A DNA stretch of 64,000 nucleotides from Planctomycetaceae bacterium (GCA_017795105.1 CP051247.1:3152001-3216000); one strand, 5' to 3'; positions 35,014 to 44,996 are shown, counted from the stretch's first letter. Numbers and translations: made by a program. Notes: generated by a model not told the origin, from the letters alone.

Positions 35014-38000
35014 ATGAAACGCTTTCTTGCCTGTCTCACAACGGCTTTTGCGCTGTGTGCTCCTGGTCTTCCCGTCGGGGCAGATGAGGCCGATCTTTCT
35101 GGTCGCGTGCGACTGTCTGATGACAACACCGCCCCGCCGCCGATTCCGCATGTGATCGGATCGGACGACACGGGTCGTGCCATCATCAGCGGCGAGAATC
35201 CATCGCTGCCGACTCCATCACAGTCTTATATGGAGACCTACGCCGCTCCGAATCTGGGATACCAGATGGGTGGCGATGTCTTCACCGTCCAGTACCGCCT
35301 TGATCAGCGGAACGGCGGCCTCTGGGGCTACGACGATGGCTACACCAACATCGGGGCCTTCATCCCCCGGGCGATCGACGAGAACAGCCTGCTGTTCTGG
35401 GATCTCCGCGGAATGGTGACCAATAACTCCGACGGCGGTTTCAACCTCGGCTTCGGTCGCCGGCATTACGATTCGGCAGCCGATCGGGTTTACTCGCAGT
35501 CGATCTGGCTCGACTACGATGGGGGCCACGTCAAGCAATACGTTCAAGGTGGTCTCAGCTGGGCCATGACCTCGCGATACTGGCGTACGCGAGTGAATGC
35601 GACACGCGTGCTCAGCGACCAGGACGATTTCATTGGGACAACGTTCGATACCAATCCGTTCTTCGGTGCAAGTAACGTCCTGATTGGTCGCGAGCGTGTT
35701 CGCGAAGTTGCCTTCAACCAGCTCGATGCTTCGATCGGGGGGCCGATTCCTCTGCTCGGGCAGTTCGGGTTTAACTGGGACTTCGGGATGTACTACAACA
35801 CATCCGACGAAGGCCAGGACGGCGTCGGCTTCATGGCTCACGCCGATGCCAACCTGACCGAAGACCTGTTGATGGACTTCCGCTATACCAACGACGACAT
35901 CTTCGGCACCAGCTCGCAGATCAGCTTCGTGTTCAACCTGCCGGATGGCCGGCCTCGGCGTTTCATGCGTCAGCCGCGCGTTCACGATTACATGCTGCGT
36001 CCGGAAGAACGTAACTACCGTGTGAATACGAAGCAGTACACGATCGCCGACAGCGTGCCGCTGCTTTGCCCGACAGACAACTCACCCATTCAGGTGGCGC
36101 ATGTCGATCCGTTCGAGATCGACAACGTGGTGGCCGATGGGGACGGCACCTTCGAGAATCCGTTCAACAGCTCGGAAGCCTGGAACGCTCTGTCAGGAGC
36201 TGAGAAAGCCCAGTATCACATCGTGCTGGTCCAGCCGGGAGCAACGCCGGATGGTACGCTCATCGACAACAACCTGAACTCCGGGTTCGTGATCGTCGAA
36301 AACCAGCGACTCCTGGCTTCAACCGGTCAACTCGTGCGTGACCTCGACGTCAACGGGGCGGAAATCTTCCGCTATGCCGCTCATACGATGCAGGCCAACG
36401 TCGCCGAACTCGGCAACGGACTCACCTTCGGTCTGCCTGGTTCGGAAGAATTCGCCGGAACGATCTTCGATCCGCTGGCCGACCCGCGTCCGATTCTGAC
36501 CAACGACTCGGCTGTGATGTCGAACCGTCCGCTGTCTGTCGTGACGATCGACAACAGCTTCTCGGTCGCCTGTGATCAGCTGACGGAAGTCTCCGGCTTC
36601 ATCATCAACGGTCAGAACCCGAACATGCCGACGATGCTCAACAACGGGATCGTCACCGGCAACATGGTCGATCCGGCCATGGGAACCGGCGTGAGCGGAT
36701 TCAACATCAACAGCAACTTCATCGTCGACACCGTCCACGGTGTGAACATCACCAACTTCGGCGACAGCTCCGGCATCCTGCGGATGAACCGGGTCGAAGG
36801 GGATGGCTTCAACTCGAACTCTGGTATGACCGTCACTCAGTTCGACGGTGCACTGCTGATGCAGGTTGAAGACAACGTCACCTACAACATCTTCGGTGAA
36901 GACATCGACAACGATGGCACGCTCGATGTTGTCGCGACCGGCACTGAAGACGTGAACGGAAACGGCAAGCTCGACATCGGCGAGGACCTCGACGGTGACG
37001 GCATCATCGACCTGAATGAAGACAACGACAAGGACGGCCTGCTCTCCAGCGACGACATCGGCGTCGGGATCAACCTGATCGCCAACAGTGCCGGAGCCGG
37101 GATCTTCGCCGAAGATACCACGCAGGGTCGCCATATCATTCGCAACCGCACCTATCAGTCGGAAGCCGAATACTATCGTCAGCAGTCTCTGAACGAAGCC
37201 GGCGAAGTCGTGAACACCTTCACCGCTCAGGACATCAATGGCGATGTCCAGGTGAACGGCACGATCATCACCGACGTCAGCGATACCGACGACATCGTCG
37301 GCAACAAGAACGGTATCAACATCGAAGCCATCGACGGCGGCGTCTTCTCCGCTTACCTGGCTGACAACGATACCTCGAACAACAATCCTTACGCTCCGGG
37401 GCTGCTGCCAACCGCGAAGAACCCGTACATGGCCACCACGCCGACCCCGCTCGGAAACGAGTTCGGTCTGCGGACGGCTGCCACGGGAGCCAACAGCGTT
37501 CTGACACTGGCTTCGCCGGACACGCATACTTCGAACAACAACTTCGGCCACGGTTACATTCTGGAAGCCCGGAACAACGCTACCGTGACGATGCTCAACC
37601 CGATGATGGGCGGCGTGACACGCGATCCTGTCTCCGGCGATGTGACGGCAACCACGCCGAGCCAGTTCAACGACAACGGTCTGAACGGTATGTTGATCTA
37701 CGGCGACAACAACAGCTCGCTGGCTCTGCAGATCGGCAGCCCATCGGATGACTTTGACTTCACCCAGGCTGATCCGGCCGATCCGAACTCCCGGACGTAC
37801 TTCACGCTCAACGAGTTCCTCCGTAACGGGCAGGACGGCGACGATACGACCAACGGAAACGGTATCGAGATCTACCTGCGAAGCGGGGCCACCTTTGCCG
37901 CCGGTTCGAACAGCGGGATCTTCAACGCCGCAACCACGGATAACGCCGACAACGGGATCCTCATCGATATCGCTGATACGACGCTCGATGACTTCTACAT

Positions 38001-41000
38001 CGTGAATTCGATCGCCAGCGGGAACATCGACAACGGAGTCTACTTCAGTGCCGAGAACGCACCGATCAACAACCTGCGGGTTCTTGGCAACCGGTTCGCT
38101 AACAACGGTCTGAACGGGATCGATTTCCAGCTGCTCAACTCCAGTTTGAGCAACGCCGTGATCATGGACAATGTGATCTCCGGCAACGGAAACCTGGTCG
38201 CCGTCAATCCGGTCAGCCAGTTCAACATCGAAGTCGTCTTCCTCGGCGGGCTCACCGCCAGCCAGCAGGCGATCTTCCAGACAGCTGCTAATCGCTGGGC
38301 TGAGATCATCGTCGGCGACCTGCCGGACGTCGGCCTCATCGACGATGTGCAGATCACCGCGGAAGGTGTTGCCATCGACGGTGTGAACGGCATCCTGGGG
38401 CAGGCCGGCCCGACGGCTCTCCGCACCGGATCGGACCTGCCTTATCAGGGGCTGATGGAATTCGATTCGGCTGACCTCGCCAGCCTCGAATCGAGTGGAC
38501 AGCTCGAAGACGTGATCGTTCATGAAATGGGCCACGTCCTCGGTATCGGAACCGTCTGGAACCTTCAGGGACTGCTGCAGAACCCGAGTAATGGCGACGG
38601 TGTCACCGACACTCGCTTCACCGGGGCTCTGGCAACGGCTCAGTACAACGCGATCTTCGGAACCAACGACACAAGTGTCCCTGTCGAGAACACCGGCGGA
38701 CCGGGAACCGCAGACGGTCACTGGCGTGAGTCGATCTTCGACAACGAGCTGATGACCGGTTATCTGAACACCCCGGGCCCGAACCCGCTCTCGGCAATCA
38801 CTGCAGCATCTCTGCAGGACCAGGGATATGTCGTGAACCTCAACGCAGCCGACGTTTACACCGATCCGACCCCGATTCAGGGCGGAGGCTCGTCGAACCT
38901 GCTGGCTGGTTCCTTCAACAACGACGTGGGACCGGTTCAGTATGCAACCGCCTCACTGCCTGTTTCGAACCTGGTTCAGATCGATCCGACAGCCACCGGG
39001 AACGGAATCAACCTCTCGCTGGACAACAGCAACCTGGATAACCTGTTGATCGAGAACAATCAGATCTCGAGCAACACCGGGGACGGCATCCGCCTGCTGA
39101 ATCCTCAGTTTGCTTCCAACTCCCTGGGTGATAACCGCATCACAGTCAGCCTCAACGAGATCAACAACAACATTGGTCACGGGGTGAATGTGGCTCTGGA
39201 TAACGGCAACCGCCTGGATGCCATCATCTGCTACAACGATATCTCAAGCAACACGCTCGGCGGTATCAACGTCGAACTGGAAGACAACGCGATCTATCGC
39301 AACGGGATTGTGACCGGCCCCAACCAGTCGGATGAAACCTCCTGGTTCTTCGGCAACACGGTCAACAACAACGGTGGAATCGGTTACCACATCGACGCCA
39401 GCGACAACAGTCAGTTCACCCTGGTTGCCAGCCAGCCGGTGGCAAGCACGTTAAACGGCAACGAAGACGCCGGTCTGGCCGTCGAGATGAGCGACGCGAC
39501 TCGCGGCACCATCCGCATGGATAACCTCGCCGCCAGCAGCAACGTCGACTCCGACAACGGCACTGCGACCGACAACACCGACTTCAACGGGGAAGGCTTC
39601 GGCCTGATCATGACCGACACCGCGATTCTCACCGAACTGCGGATCGGAGACAGCACGACGAAGAATACGACCTTCAACGGCAACTTCGGATCGGGCATCA
39701 TGGTCGACATCACCGATCAGACCCGCATCATCGACGGGGCTGGCGGAGATGGCTTCGGAACCCTCATTCAGAACGTGACCTCCACCAACAACGGTGCAGG
39801 TAACGCGACGGGAGTCGGCGACGGGATCAGCATCACCCGCCGGGCGGAATCGCAGCTCGATCCGGTTTGGATTCGCAGCAGTATGCTGAACAACAACAAC
39901 GGAGACGGCATCGATATCCAGGCCTTCGGCGGTGCCAACGACTTCCTCAACCCGCCGAACACCTTCGTTCAGGACTTCCTGATCGGTGGAGTCGGGGCAG
40001 ACGATGGCAACATGATCAACGACAACGGAGTCAACGGCATCGATCTGCTGTCCTCCGGCGACGCGGTCCTGAATGTCAACATCTTCAACAACACGATCGA
40101 CACCACCGGGACCGGCGACGGAATCGAAGGAAGCACCGAGTTCTTCGGTATCCTGACCGGAACCTGGCTGGGGAACACGATTTCGAACGCCGCCGTGGAC
40201 GGCATCAGCATCTCGGCTGAAGACTCCGCGGGTGGCTTCGGGGACCCGGCCGCTGTGATGGTCAGTATCATCGACAACGACATCGACAACTCGGGTCGCG
40301 ACGGGATTCGCATCAACAGCACCACGACCGACCAGGACAACGACGACGACGTGATCGTCGCCATCAATGAGAACGTCATCACCAACAGTGGAGAAGACGG
40401 GGTGACCATCTTCGCCGACCTGCTGGGTGAAGTTCGAGTTGCCGAGATGAACGACAACATCATCAACAACAGTGGTGAAGACGGAGTTCACATCGAAGCC
40501 ATCGACGCCGGGGACATCCGGGTCGACACCGCGGCTCGCAACCGCATCACCAACAACGGTGGAGACGGGGTGGACCTGTTCCGCTCCGGAGTGGGTGAGC
40601 TGCTCGTCGGTCAGACCGACGGACTGGGAAGCCTGATCGATGGCGACACCAGCGGCTTCGTGGACAACGTTGTCTCCTTCAACGGTGAAAACGGTTACCG
40701 CATCTTCAACAGCCAGAACGGTACTCTGACCGCTCGCATCGCCGGACGGACGACGATCGACCCGACTCTCAACAACGGAGCGACCGCGACCAGCGTGATC
40801 TCCAACAACGGATCGAACGGGATTCGTGTTGAGAACAACGCCGGATCGATCGACCAGGTCAATGACCTGAATGTTCAGCTGGTCCGCAACTCGGTCATCG
40901 GCAACGGACGGGATGGCTCGATCACCGAAGACGATGAACGCAACGGTCTGCTGCTCCTGGCCGGTACGAGTACCTTCGGGGAAACGACCGCGGACATCCG

Positions 41001-41928
41001 TCAGAACTACCTGTCGGGTAACCAGAACATCGACGTTGTGATTGCCACCTTCGTAGCGACTCCGGATCCTGCGTCTGCCGGATTCCCGAACCAGGCCTTC
41101 AGCTCGCTGACCAACCCGGATCCGCTGGCTCGACTCTACCTGCGGTTTGAAGACAACCGCGGTGATCAGCTCGACGTGATGCGGGATGCCAATGGCGATC
41201 CGACAGTCACCGGTTACGGACAGGCTTACTACGACAACGCCGACAGCCTCAAGTCGCCGGAACGGTTCTTCAATCCACCGAACTCACTGGGAACCAGCCG
41301 TCGCCGCAACGCGACCCGCACGACTCTGGATCTGATCGACTACCAGACCGGCACCGTGCTGGCCAACCCGGCTCCTTCGGCAACCACGATCGGAACCACG
41401 CTGCCGAACATCGGTGGTACGGGTAACGACTACGACGGCGGCATCATCGGCTTCGACGACTACCCGACCGGGGTTCGTCGGGAAGTCACGGCTACGGGCG
41501 TGAACATGGGTAACATCACCCTGACTTACAACCCGCAGTTCGGTCCGGTTGCTCCGGGGCAGCAGTTCACGATGAGCTGGATCGACGTGGCCGGTGTCGG
41601 CGAGTCGACTCTGGTCCTGGATGACGGTGGTGGAGCCTACGACATGGCTCTGAACGGAGCCGCGGCCGGGGGTAACTTCTTCGATTCGGTCATCAGCGAC
41701 TTCAACGACTTCGGTGCCATCGACCCGATCAATATCAACGACGCCTTCGCAATCTTCGGCGACGCCGACAACGATGGCTTCAACGATATCACGGGGCTGT
41801 ACCGCTGGCGGACCGTCAACGTGCCGACCGCCTTCGATGTTCCTCCTCAGAACCCACAGGTTCCGGGAACACCGTTCTACAACCCGGGAGCAGATCCGTT
41901 CCCGAGCCAGCCGGTTATCTTCCCGTAA
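35014..41928 (+). CDS. Giant surface protein: inverse-autotransporter-like barrel, beta-helix and embedded leishmanolysin-like protease
   Basis: 2304 residues from ATG 35014, with signal peptide MKRFLACLTTAFALCAPGLPVGA. Residues 70-320 resemble the beta-barrel of inverse autotransporters (intimin/invasin type): alternating aromatic strands, NLGFGRRHYD, SIWLDYDGGHVKQYVQGG. Residues about 345-1065 and 1305-2030 are beta-helix rungs rich in Asn, Asp and Gly (NNGGDGV, NSGEDGV). Between them (about 1068-1283) is a zinc protease domain of the leishmanolysin-like type: FNIEVVFLGGLTASQQ, zinc motif HEMGHVLGIG (first His 1170), and GHWRESIFDNELMTGYL supplying the third ligand and Met-turn. Calcium-type Asp-rich loops lie at 36901-37060. 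The tail (2030-2304) is an unnamed beta domain. Likely an outer-membrane-anchored protease or adhesin. Confidence 0.72.
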   Translation: MKRFLACLTTAFALCAPGLPVGADEADLSGRVRLSDDNTAPPPIPHVIGSDDTGRAIISGENPSLPTPSQSYMETYAAPNLGYQMGGDVFTVQYRLDQRNGGLWGYDDGYTNIGAFIPRAIDENSLLFWDLRGMVTNNSDGGFNLGFGRRHYDSAADRVYSQSIWLDYDGGHVKQYVQGGLSWAMTSRYWRTRVNATRVLSDQDDFIGTTFDTNPFFGASNVLIGRERVREVAFNQLDASIGGPIPLLGQFGFNWDFGMYYNTSDEGQDGVGFMAHADANLTEDLLMDFRYTNDDIFGTSSQISFVFNLPDGRPRRFMRQPRVHDYMLRPEERNYRVNTKQYTIADSVPLLCPTDNSPIQVAHVDPFEIDNVVADGDGTFENPFNSSEAWNALSGAEKAQYHIVLVQPGATPDGTLIDNNLNSGFVIVENQRLLASTGQLVRDLDVNGAEIFRYAAHTMQANVAELGNGLTFGLPGSEEFAGTIFDPLADPRPILTNDSAVMSNRPLSVVTIDNSFSVACDQLTEVSGFIINGQNPNMPTMLNNGIVTGNMVDPAMGTGVSGFNINSNFIVDTVHGVNITNFGDSSGILRMNRVEGDGFNSNSGMTVTQFDGALLMQVEDNVTYNIFGEDIDNDGTLDVVATGTEDVNGNGKLDIGEDLDGDGIIDLNEDNDKDGLLSSDDIGVGINLIANSAGAGIFAEDTTQGRHIIRNRTYQSEAEYYRQQSLNEAGEVVNTFTAQDINGDVQVNGTIITDVSDTDDIVGNKNGINIEAIDGGVFSAYLADNDTSNNNPYAPGLLPTAKNPYMATTPTPLGNEFGLRTAATGANSVLTLASPDTHTSNNNFGHGYILEARNNATVTMLNPMMGGVTRDPVSGDVTATTPSQFNDNGLNGMLIYGDNNSSLALQIGSPSDDFDFTQADPADPNSRTYFTLNEFLRNGQDGDDTTNGNGIEIYLRSGATFAAGSNSGIFNAATTDNADNGILIDIADTTLDDFYIVNSIASGNIDNGVYFSAENAPINNLRVLGNRFANNGLNGIDFQLLNSSLSNAVIMDNVISGNGNLVAVNPVSQFNIEVVFLGGLTASQQAIFQTAANRWAEIIVGDLPDVGLIDDVQITAEGVAIDGVNGILGQAGPTALRTGSDLPYQGLMEFDSADLASLESSGQLEDVIVHEMGHVLGIGTVWNLQGLLQNPSNGDGVTDTRFTGALATAQYNAIFGTNDTSVPVENTGGPGTADGHWRESIFDNELMTGYLNTPGPNPLSAITAASLQDQGYVVNLNAADVYTDPTPIQGGGSSNLLAGSFNNDVGPVQYATASLPVSNLVQIDPTATGNGINLSLDNSNLDNLLIENNQISSNTGDGIRLLNPQFASNSLGDNRITVSLNEINNNIGHGVNVALDNGNRLDAIICYNDISSNTLGGINVELEDNAIYRNGIVTGPNQSDETSWFFGNTVNNNGGIGYHIDASDNSQFTLVASQPVASTLNGNEDAGLAVEMSDATRGTIRMDNLAASSNVDSDNGTATDNTDFNGEGFGLIMTDTAILTELRIGDSTTKNTTFNGNFGSGIMVDITDQTRIIDGAGGDGFGTLIQNVTSTNNGAGNATGVGDGISITRRAESQLDPVWIRSSMLNNNNGDGIDIQAFGGANDFLNPPNTFVQDFLIGGVGADDGNMINDNGVNGIDLLSSGDAVLNVNIFNNTIDTTGTGDGIEGSTEFFGILTGTWLGNTISNAAVDGISISAEDSAGGFGDPAAVMVSIIDNDIDNSGRDGIRINSTTTDQDNDDDVIVAINENVITNSGEDGVTIFADLLGEVRVAEMNDNIINNSGEDGVHIEAIDAGDIRVDTAARNRITNNGGDGVDLFRSGVGELLVGQTDGLGSLIDGDTSGFVDNVVSFNGENGYRIFNSQNGTLTARIAGRTTIDPTLNNGATATSVISNNGSNGIRVENNAGSIDQVNDLNVQLVRNSVIGNGRDGSITEDDERNGLLLLAGTSTFGETTADIRQNYLSGNQNIDVVIATFVATPDPASAGFPNQAFSSLTNPDPLARLYLRFEDNRGDQLDVMRDANGDPTVTGYGQAYYDNADSLKSPERFFNPPNSLGTSRRRNATRTTLDLIDYQTGTVLANPAPSATTIGTTLPNIGGTGNDYDGGIIGFDDYPTGVRREVTATGVNMGNITLTYNPQFGPVAPGQQFTMSWIDVAGVGESTLVLDDGGGAYDMALNGAAAGGNFFDSVISDFNDFGAIDPININDAFAIFGDADNDGFNDITGLYRWRTVNVPTAFDVPPQNPQVPGTPFYNPGADPFPSQPVIFP

Positions 41929-41958
41929 TCTGCTGACGAATACTGTCTGAAACGCGGA

Positions 41959-41992
41959 ACAGGCCCGGTGATCCAAGGATCATCGGGCCTGT
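41959..41992 (+). terminator. Stem-loop after the giant surface-protein gene
   Basis: ACAGGCCCGGTGATCC and GGATCATCGGGCCTGT form a strong, nearly perfect stem about 30 bp past the stop. No T-run follows, so it may be a mRNA-stabilising or weak terminating structure. Confidence 0.6.
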
Positions 41993-42178
41993 CGGCATTC
42001 TGCGGCATCAGGAGACCACACACTTCAAGCCGCCGCAGTGTCTCTTTTGTATTTGATTGAGCGAGGGGTGGTCATCGTCTCTTCAGCGATCGGCTCCGCC
42101 AGTCAGTTCGTCATTGTCAGCAAGTCTCGGCTCCGGGCGGGGGAGAGCAGAGTTGCTCCCCCCATCGCCGGGGACATC

Positions 42179-42496
42179 TTAGTAGCCGTACTTGTAGCTT
42201 TCGGGAGCGGGGTCGACATCGCAGGCCAGGTTCCACTGGCTGTCGCAGAAGTCGTATTCGTCTCCGAAGCGGCTGCCTGCTACAGCTCCCTTGCATCCGG
42301 CGGCTCCCTGGTAGGCGTAGCTCTGGTTCAGGCTGCCGACAGCCGAGCCAACGTCTTCCATTTCCTCGTTCACGCCCCAGGCGATTTCGGAAAGCCCGAC
42401 CACCAGTCCGACGACGCAGATCGTCGCCACGAGGACGAGTTCAGCAGATACGATGAAACCAGCTTCATCTCGAAACAGTGCCATTGTGAGATTCAT
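42179..42496 (-). CDS. Small Flp/TadE-like pilin-type protein A
   Basis: 105 residues. FRDEAGFIVSAELVLVATICVVGLVVGL is a short charged N-terminus followed by one long hydrophobic helix with Glu near its start, as in Flp pilins and TadE-like pseudopilins. The mature part is Gly/Ala-rich with Cys residues (AAGCKGAVAG, FCDSQW, LACDVDP) and ends ESYKYGY. It shares about half its residues with the protein at 42620, so the two arose by duplication. Such proteins have often been mislabelled as branched-chain aminotransferases. Probably an envelope-assembled small protein; function unknown. Confidence 0.75.
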   Translation of the reverse strand: MNLTMALFRDEAGFIVSAELVLVATICVVGLVVGLSEIAWGVNEEMEDVGSAVGSLNQSYAYQGAAGCKGAVAGSRFGDEYDFCDSQWNLACDVDPAPESYKYGY

Positions 42497-42619
42497 GAGT
42501 GGACTCCTCTTTCAAATCAGAAGGTCGAAAGTGCTTGAATGTGGTTGAGCGAATATCGTGTTCGCCAGGTCCCGACCGGGCAGCCAAATCTGCAGATGCT
42601 GCCCGGGGCGGCGAGGTTC

Positions 42620-42928
42620 TTAGTAGCTTTCCGGGGTCGGTCCGACGTCGCAGGTCACATCGCAGCTGTCGTCGCAGTGATCCCACTCGTCGTTGTAGGT
42701 GCTGCCGGCGATGCTGCCCTTGTGGCCGGCCGTGCCGTTGTAAGCGAAGTTCTGATTCACGCTGCCGAAGGCGGATCCGACGTCTTCAAGTTCCTGGTTG
42801 ACGTTGAAGGCGACTTCCGACAGTCCGACGACCATGCCGAGCACGCAAATGGTGGCCACCAGAACCAGTTCAGCCGAGATGATGAAGCCAGCTTCGTCGT
42901 TGTACAGAGCGTTGAGGATGTTCGTCAT
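42620..42928 (-). CDS. Small Flp/TadE-like pilin-type protein B
   Basis: 102 residues, paralogous to its neighbour: YNDEAGFIISAELVLVATICVLGMVVGLSEVAFNVNQELEDVG against FRDEAGFIVSAELV... in protein A. The C-terminal half keeps the Ala/Gly and Cys spacing (DHCDDSCDVTCDV) and ends PESY. ATG 42928 has CTGGAG upstream. It lies 123 bp upstream of the A gene on the same strand. There is no prepilin peptidase or Tad machinery nearby. Confidence 0.75.
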   Translation of the reverse strand: MTNILNALYNDEAGFIISAELVLVATICVLGMVVGLSEVAFNVNQELEDVGSAFGSVNQNFAYNGTAGHKGSIAGSTYNDEWDHCDDSCDVTCDVGPTPESY

Positions 42929-43388
42929 TGTTGTGGTCTCCAGAGGTTTAAGGCTTTAAGTTGTGTGTGTCAGGTTGTTGACAGGCTGTTAAGCGAGGGG
43001 TGTGCCACTGGAGGTTTTGGAGGCTTGGGAAGTCTGCGCAGAGTTTCTGCGATGTGGTTGTAAGCCTTTATTTCATCGTTGTTTGCGCCCTTCTGGAATT
43101 TTTCTTTTGAGGGATTTCTCAAGCTCGCCCGCCCTCCAGGCCGATGACGCAGAAAAGCAACAGCTTCTTCGGAAGACTTGCCTGTGTCGCCGTAACTGTC
43201 GGCCATTGTTTCGGTTACGGCGTTGACCCCAAATCGCAACATGTTGCCGATTGGCAACAGGGGCATGAAGCTGGGGTTCGCGGGAACAACTCCCGACGAT
43301 GCCGAGAAATTTTTTTGCGAAGTCGACCAGATCCTTTGCAATGAAAAACAGCGTCGTTATAATCTCGCGTCTCAATCTGAATCTCATT
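42929..43388. other. Intergenic region before tRNA-Gly (460 bp)
   Basis: Upstream leader of the pilin-like pair and promoter region of the tRNA. It contains the hairpin TGTTGCC-GATT-GGCAACA (43242-43259). A minus frame of 123 residues here is not supported by a ribosome site or family. Confidence 0.5.
43336..43363 (+). promoter_or_regulatory. Sigma-70-type promoter of tRNA-Gly
   Basis: TTGCAA (43336-43341), 16-base spacer, perfect TATAAT (43358-43363), ending 25 bp before the tRNA 5' end. Confidence 0.7.
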
Positions 43389-43472
<84 letters not shown>

Positions 43473-43525
43473 CTTCATGAGACTGCTCAACGATTGCGGG
43501 CAGCAGTACAGGCAAGGAACGGGAG

Positions 43526-44974
43526 TTGTCGGTCGTGGCCGAAGACGTAGCAGTTGCTGAAGAAAACGCTGGACTGAATCTGAAGGTCGACATCAAGGAC
43601 GTAGGGCCCTGCAAGAAGCACATTTCTGTTACGGTCTCTGAGTCTGACATTCAGCAGTTGCGCGAAGAAACCGTCGCCGATCTGAGTCGTGGCACCGCTG
43701 TGCCGGGCTTCCGTGCCGGCAAAGTGCCCGAGAAACTGCTCGCCAAGCGTTTCCGCAAGGAAATCAGCGATCAGCTGAAGCAGAAGCTGCTGCTCCAGAG
43801 CCTCGAGCAGGTCTCCGAAGAGCACGATCTCGATCCGATCAACGAGCCGGAACTCGACGTCGAAAACCTCGAAGTCCCGGAATCGGGTGATTTTGACTAC
43901 GAATTCGAAGTCGAAGTTCGTCCGGTCTTCGAACTGCCTGATTACAGCAACATCACGATTCGTCGCCCGACTCGCGAAATCACCGACGAAGACGTCGCAC
44001 AGGCTCGCGATCGCTATCTGGCAGGATTCGGCCAGGTCGTCCCTTACGAAGGGGCCGTCGAAGCTGGCGACTATGTCGTCTGCGATGTCGAGTTCACGCA
44101 CAACGGCGAAGTGATCCGCGAGTTCGACGAAATCACGATTCGCGTCCGACCGAAGCTCAGCTTCTGGGATGCTGAAGTCGACGGGTTCCAGGACCTGATG
44201 GTCGGAGCCAAGGCCGACGATGTCCGCGAGCTTGATCTCAAGATCTCCCGCGAAGCCACCGACGTCGAAATGCGGGACGAAACGGTCCACGCCAAGTTCA
44301 CCGTCCTCGACGTGAAGCGGATGGAACTGCCTGAGCTCGACGACGAGATGCTCGAACGCATCGGTGCGGAAAGCAAAGAAAAGCTCGACGAGCTGCTGAA
44401 AGATTCGCTGACCCGTCAGGTTTCCTACGAACAGCGTCAGAAGACTCGTGAGCAGGTTCTGGAGAAGATCACAGAATCGGCTTCCTGGGAACTGCCGGAA
44501 GGTCTGGTTCGCAAGCACGTCGATAACGCTCTGCGTCGCGAAATCCTCGAAATGCAGCAGGCCGGATTCACCCGCCAGCAGATCATGGCTCGCGAAAGCC
44601 AGCTGCGTCAGCAGAGTCTTTCGGTCACTCAGCAGGCTCTGAAAGAGCACTTTGTTCTCGATCGCATCGCGAGCAAAGAAGACATCGAGTGCACCAACGA
44701 AGACATCTCGATGGAAATCGCCTACATGGCCATGCAGCAGGGTGAAAGCCCCCGTAAGCTGCGGGCTCGCCTGATCAAGTCCGGCATGATCGAGAACCTC
44801 GAAGCTCAGATCCGCGAGCGGAAGTCGGTCGACTTCATCCTCTCGAAGGCCAACTTCGAAGATGAGCCGATGGAGAGCTTCCTCGACGAAAGCGTCGAAA
44901 CGATCAACCGCTCGATTACCTCGAACATCAACGATGTTCCGCAGGAAGTCGAAAGCGACAGCGACGACGAATAA
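43526..44974 (+). CDS. tig: Trigger factor
   Basis: 482 residues. The N-terminal ribosome-binding domain has the signature GFRAGKVPEKLLAKRF (residues about 61-76). A PPIase-like (FKBP) middle domain follows at about 150-265, but its active-site residues are poorly kept, as in many non-proteobacterial trigger factors. The C-terminal chaperone arms (about 270-450) are helical, and the acidic tail is EVESDSDDE. It binds nascent chains at ribosomal protein L23. The start is TTG 43526 or GTG 43535; GGGAG at 43521-43525 is nine bases before the GTG and favours it. clpP/clpX, its usual neighbours, are absent. Confidence 0.93.
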   Translation: MSVVAEDVAVAEENAGLNLKVDIKDVGPCKKHISVTVSESDIQQLREETVADLSRGTAVPGFRAGKVPEKLLAKRFRKEISDQLKQKLLLQSLEQVSEEHDLDPINEPELDVENLEVPESGDFDYEFEVEVRPVFELPDYSNITIRRPTREITDEDVAQARDRYLAGFGQVVPYEGAVEAGDYVVCDVEFTHNGEVIREFDEITIRVRPKLSFWDAEVDGFQDLMVGAKADDVRELDLKISREATDVEMRDETVHAKFTVLDVKRMELPELDDEMLERIGAESKEKLDELLKDSLTRQVSYEQRQKTREQVLEKITESASWELPEGLVRKHVDNALRREILEMQQAGFTRQQIMARESQLRQQSLSVTQQALKEHFVLDRIASKEDIECTNEDISMEIAYMAMQQGESPRKLRARLIKSGMIENLEAQIRERKSVDFILSKANFEDEPMESFLDESVETINRSITSNINDVPQEVESDSDDE

Positions 44975-44996
44975 TCTTCGCCGTTAGAGAGAACTT

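Noticed and set aside
36319..38721. 800-codon open frame on the minus strand
   Set aside because: It lies wholly inside the giant surface-protein gene in antisense, is rich in Val/Asp/Arg from complementary codons, and shows no domain or ribosome site.
42970..43341. 123-residue minus frame before tRNA-Gly
   Set aside because: It covers the tRNA promoter, has no ribosome site, and its composition is unlike neighbours.
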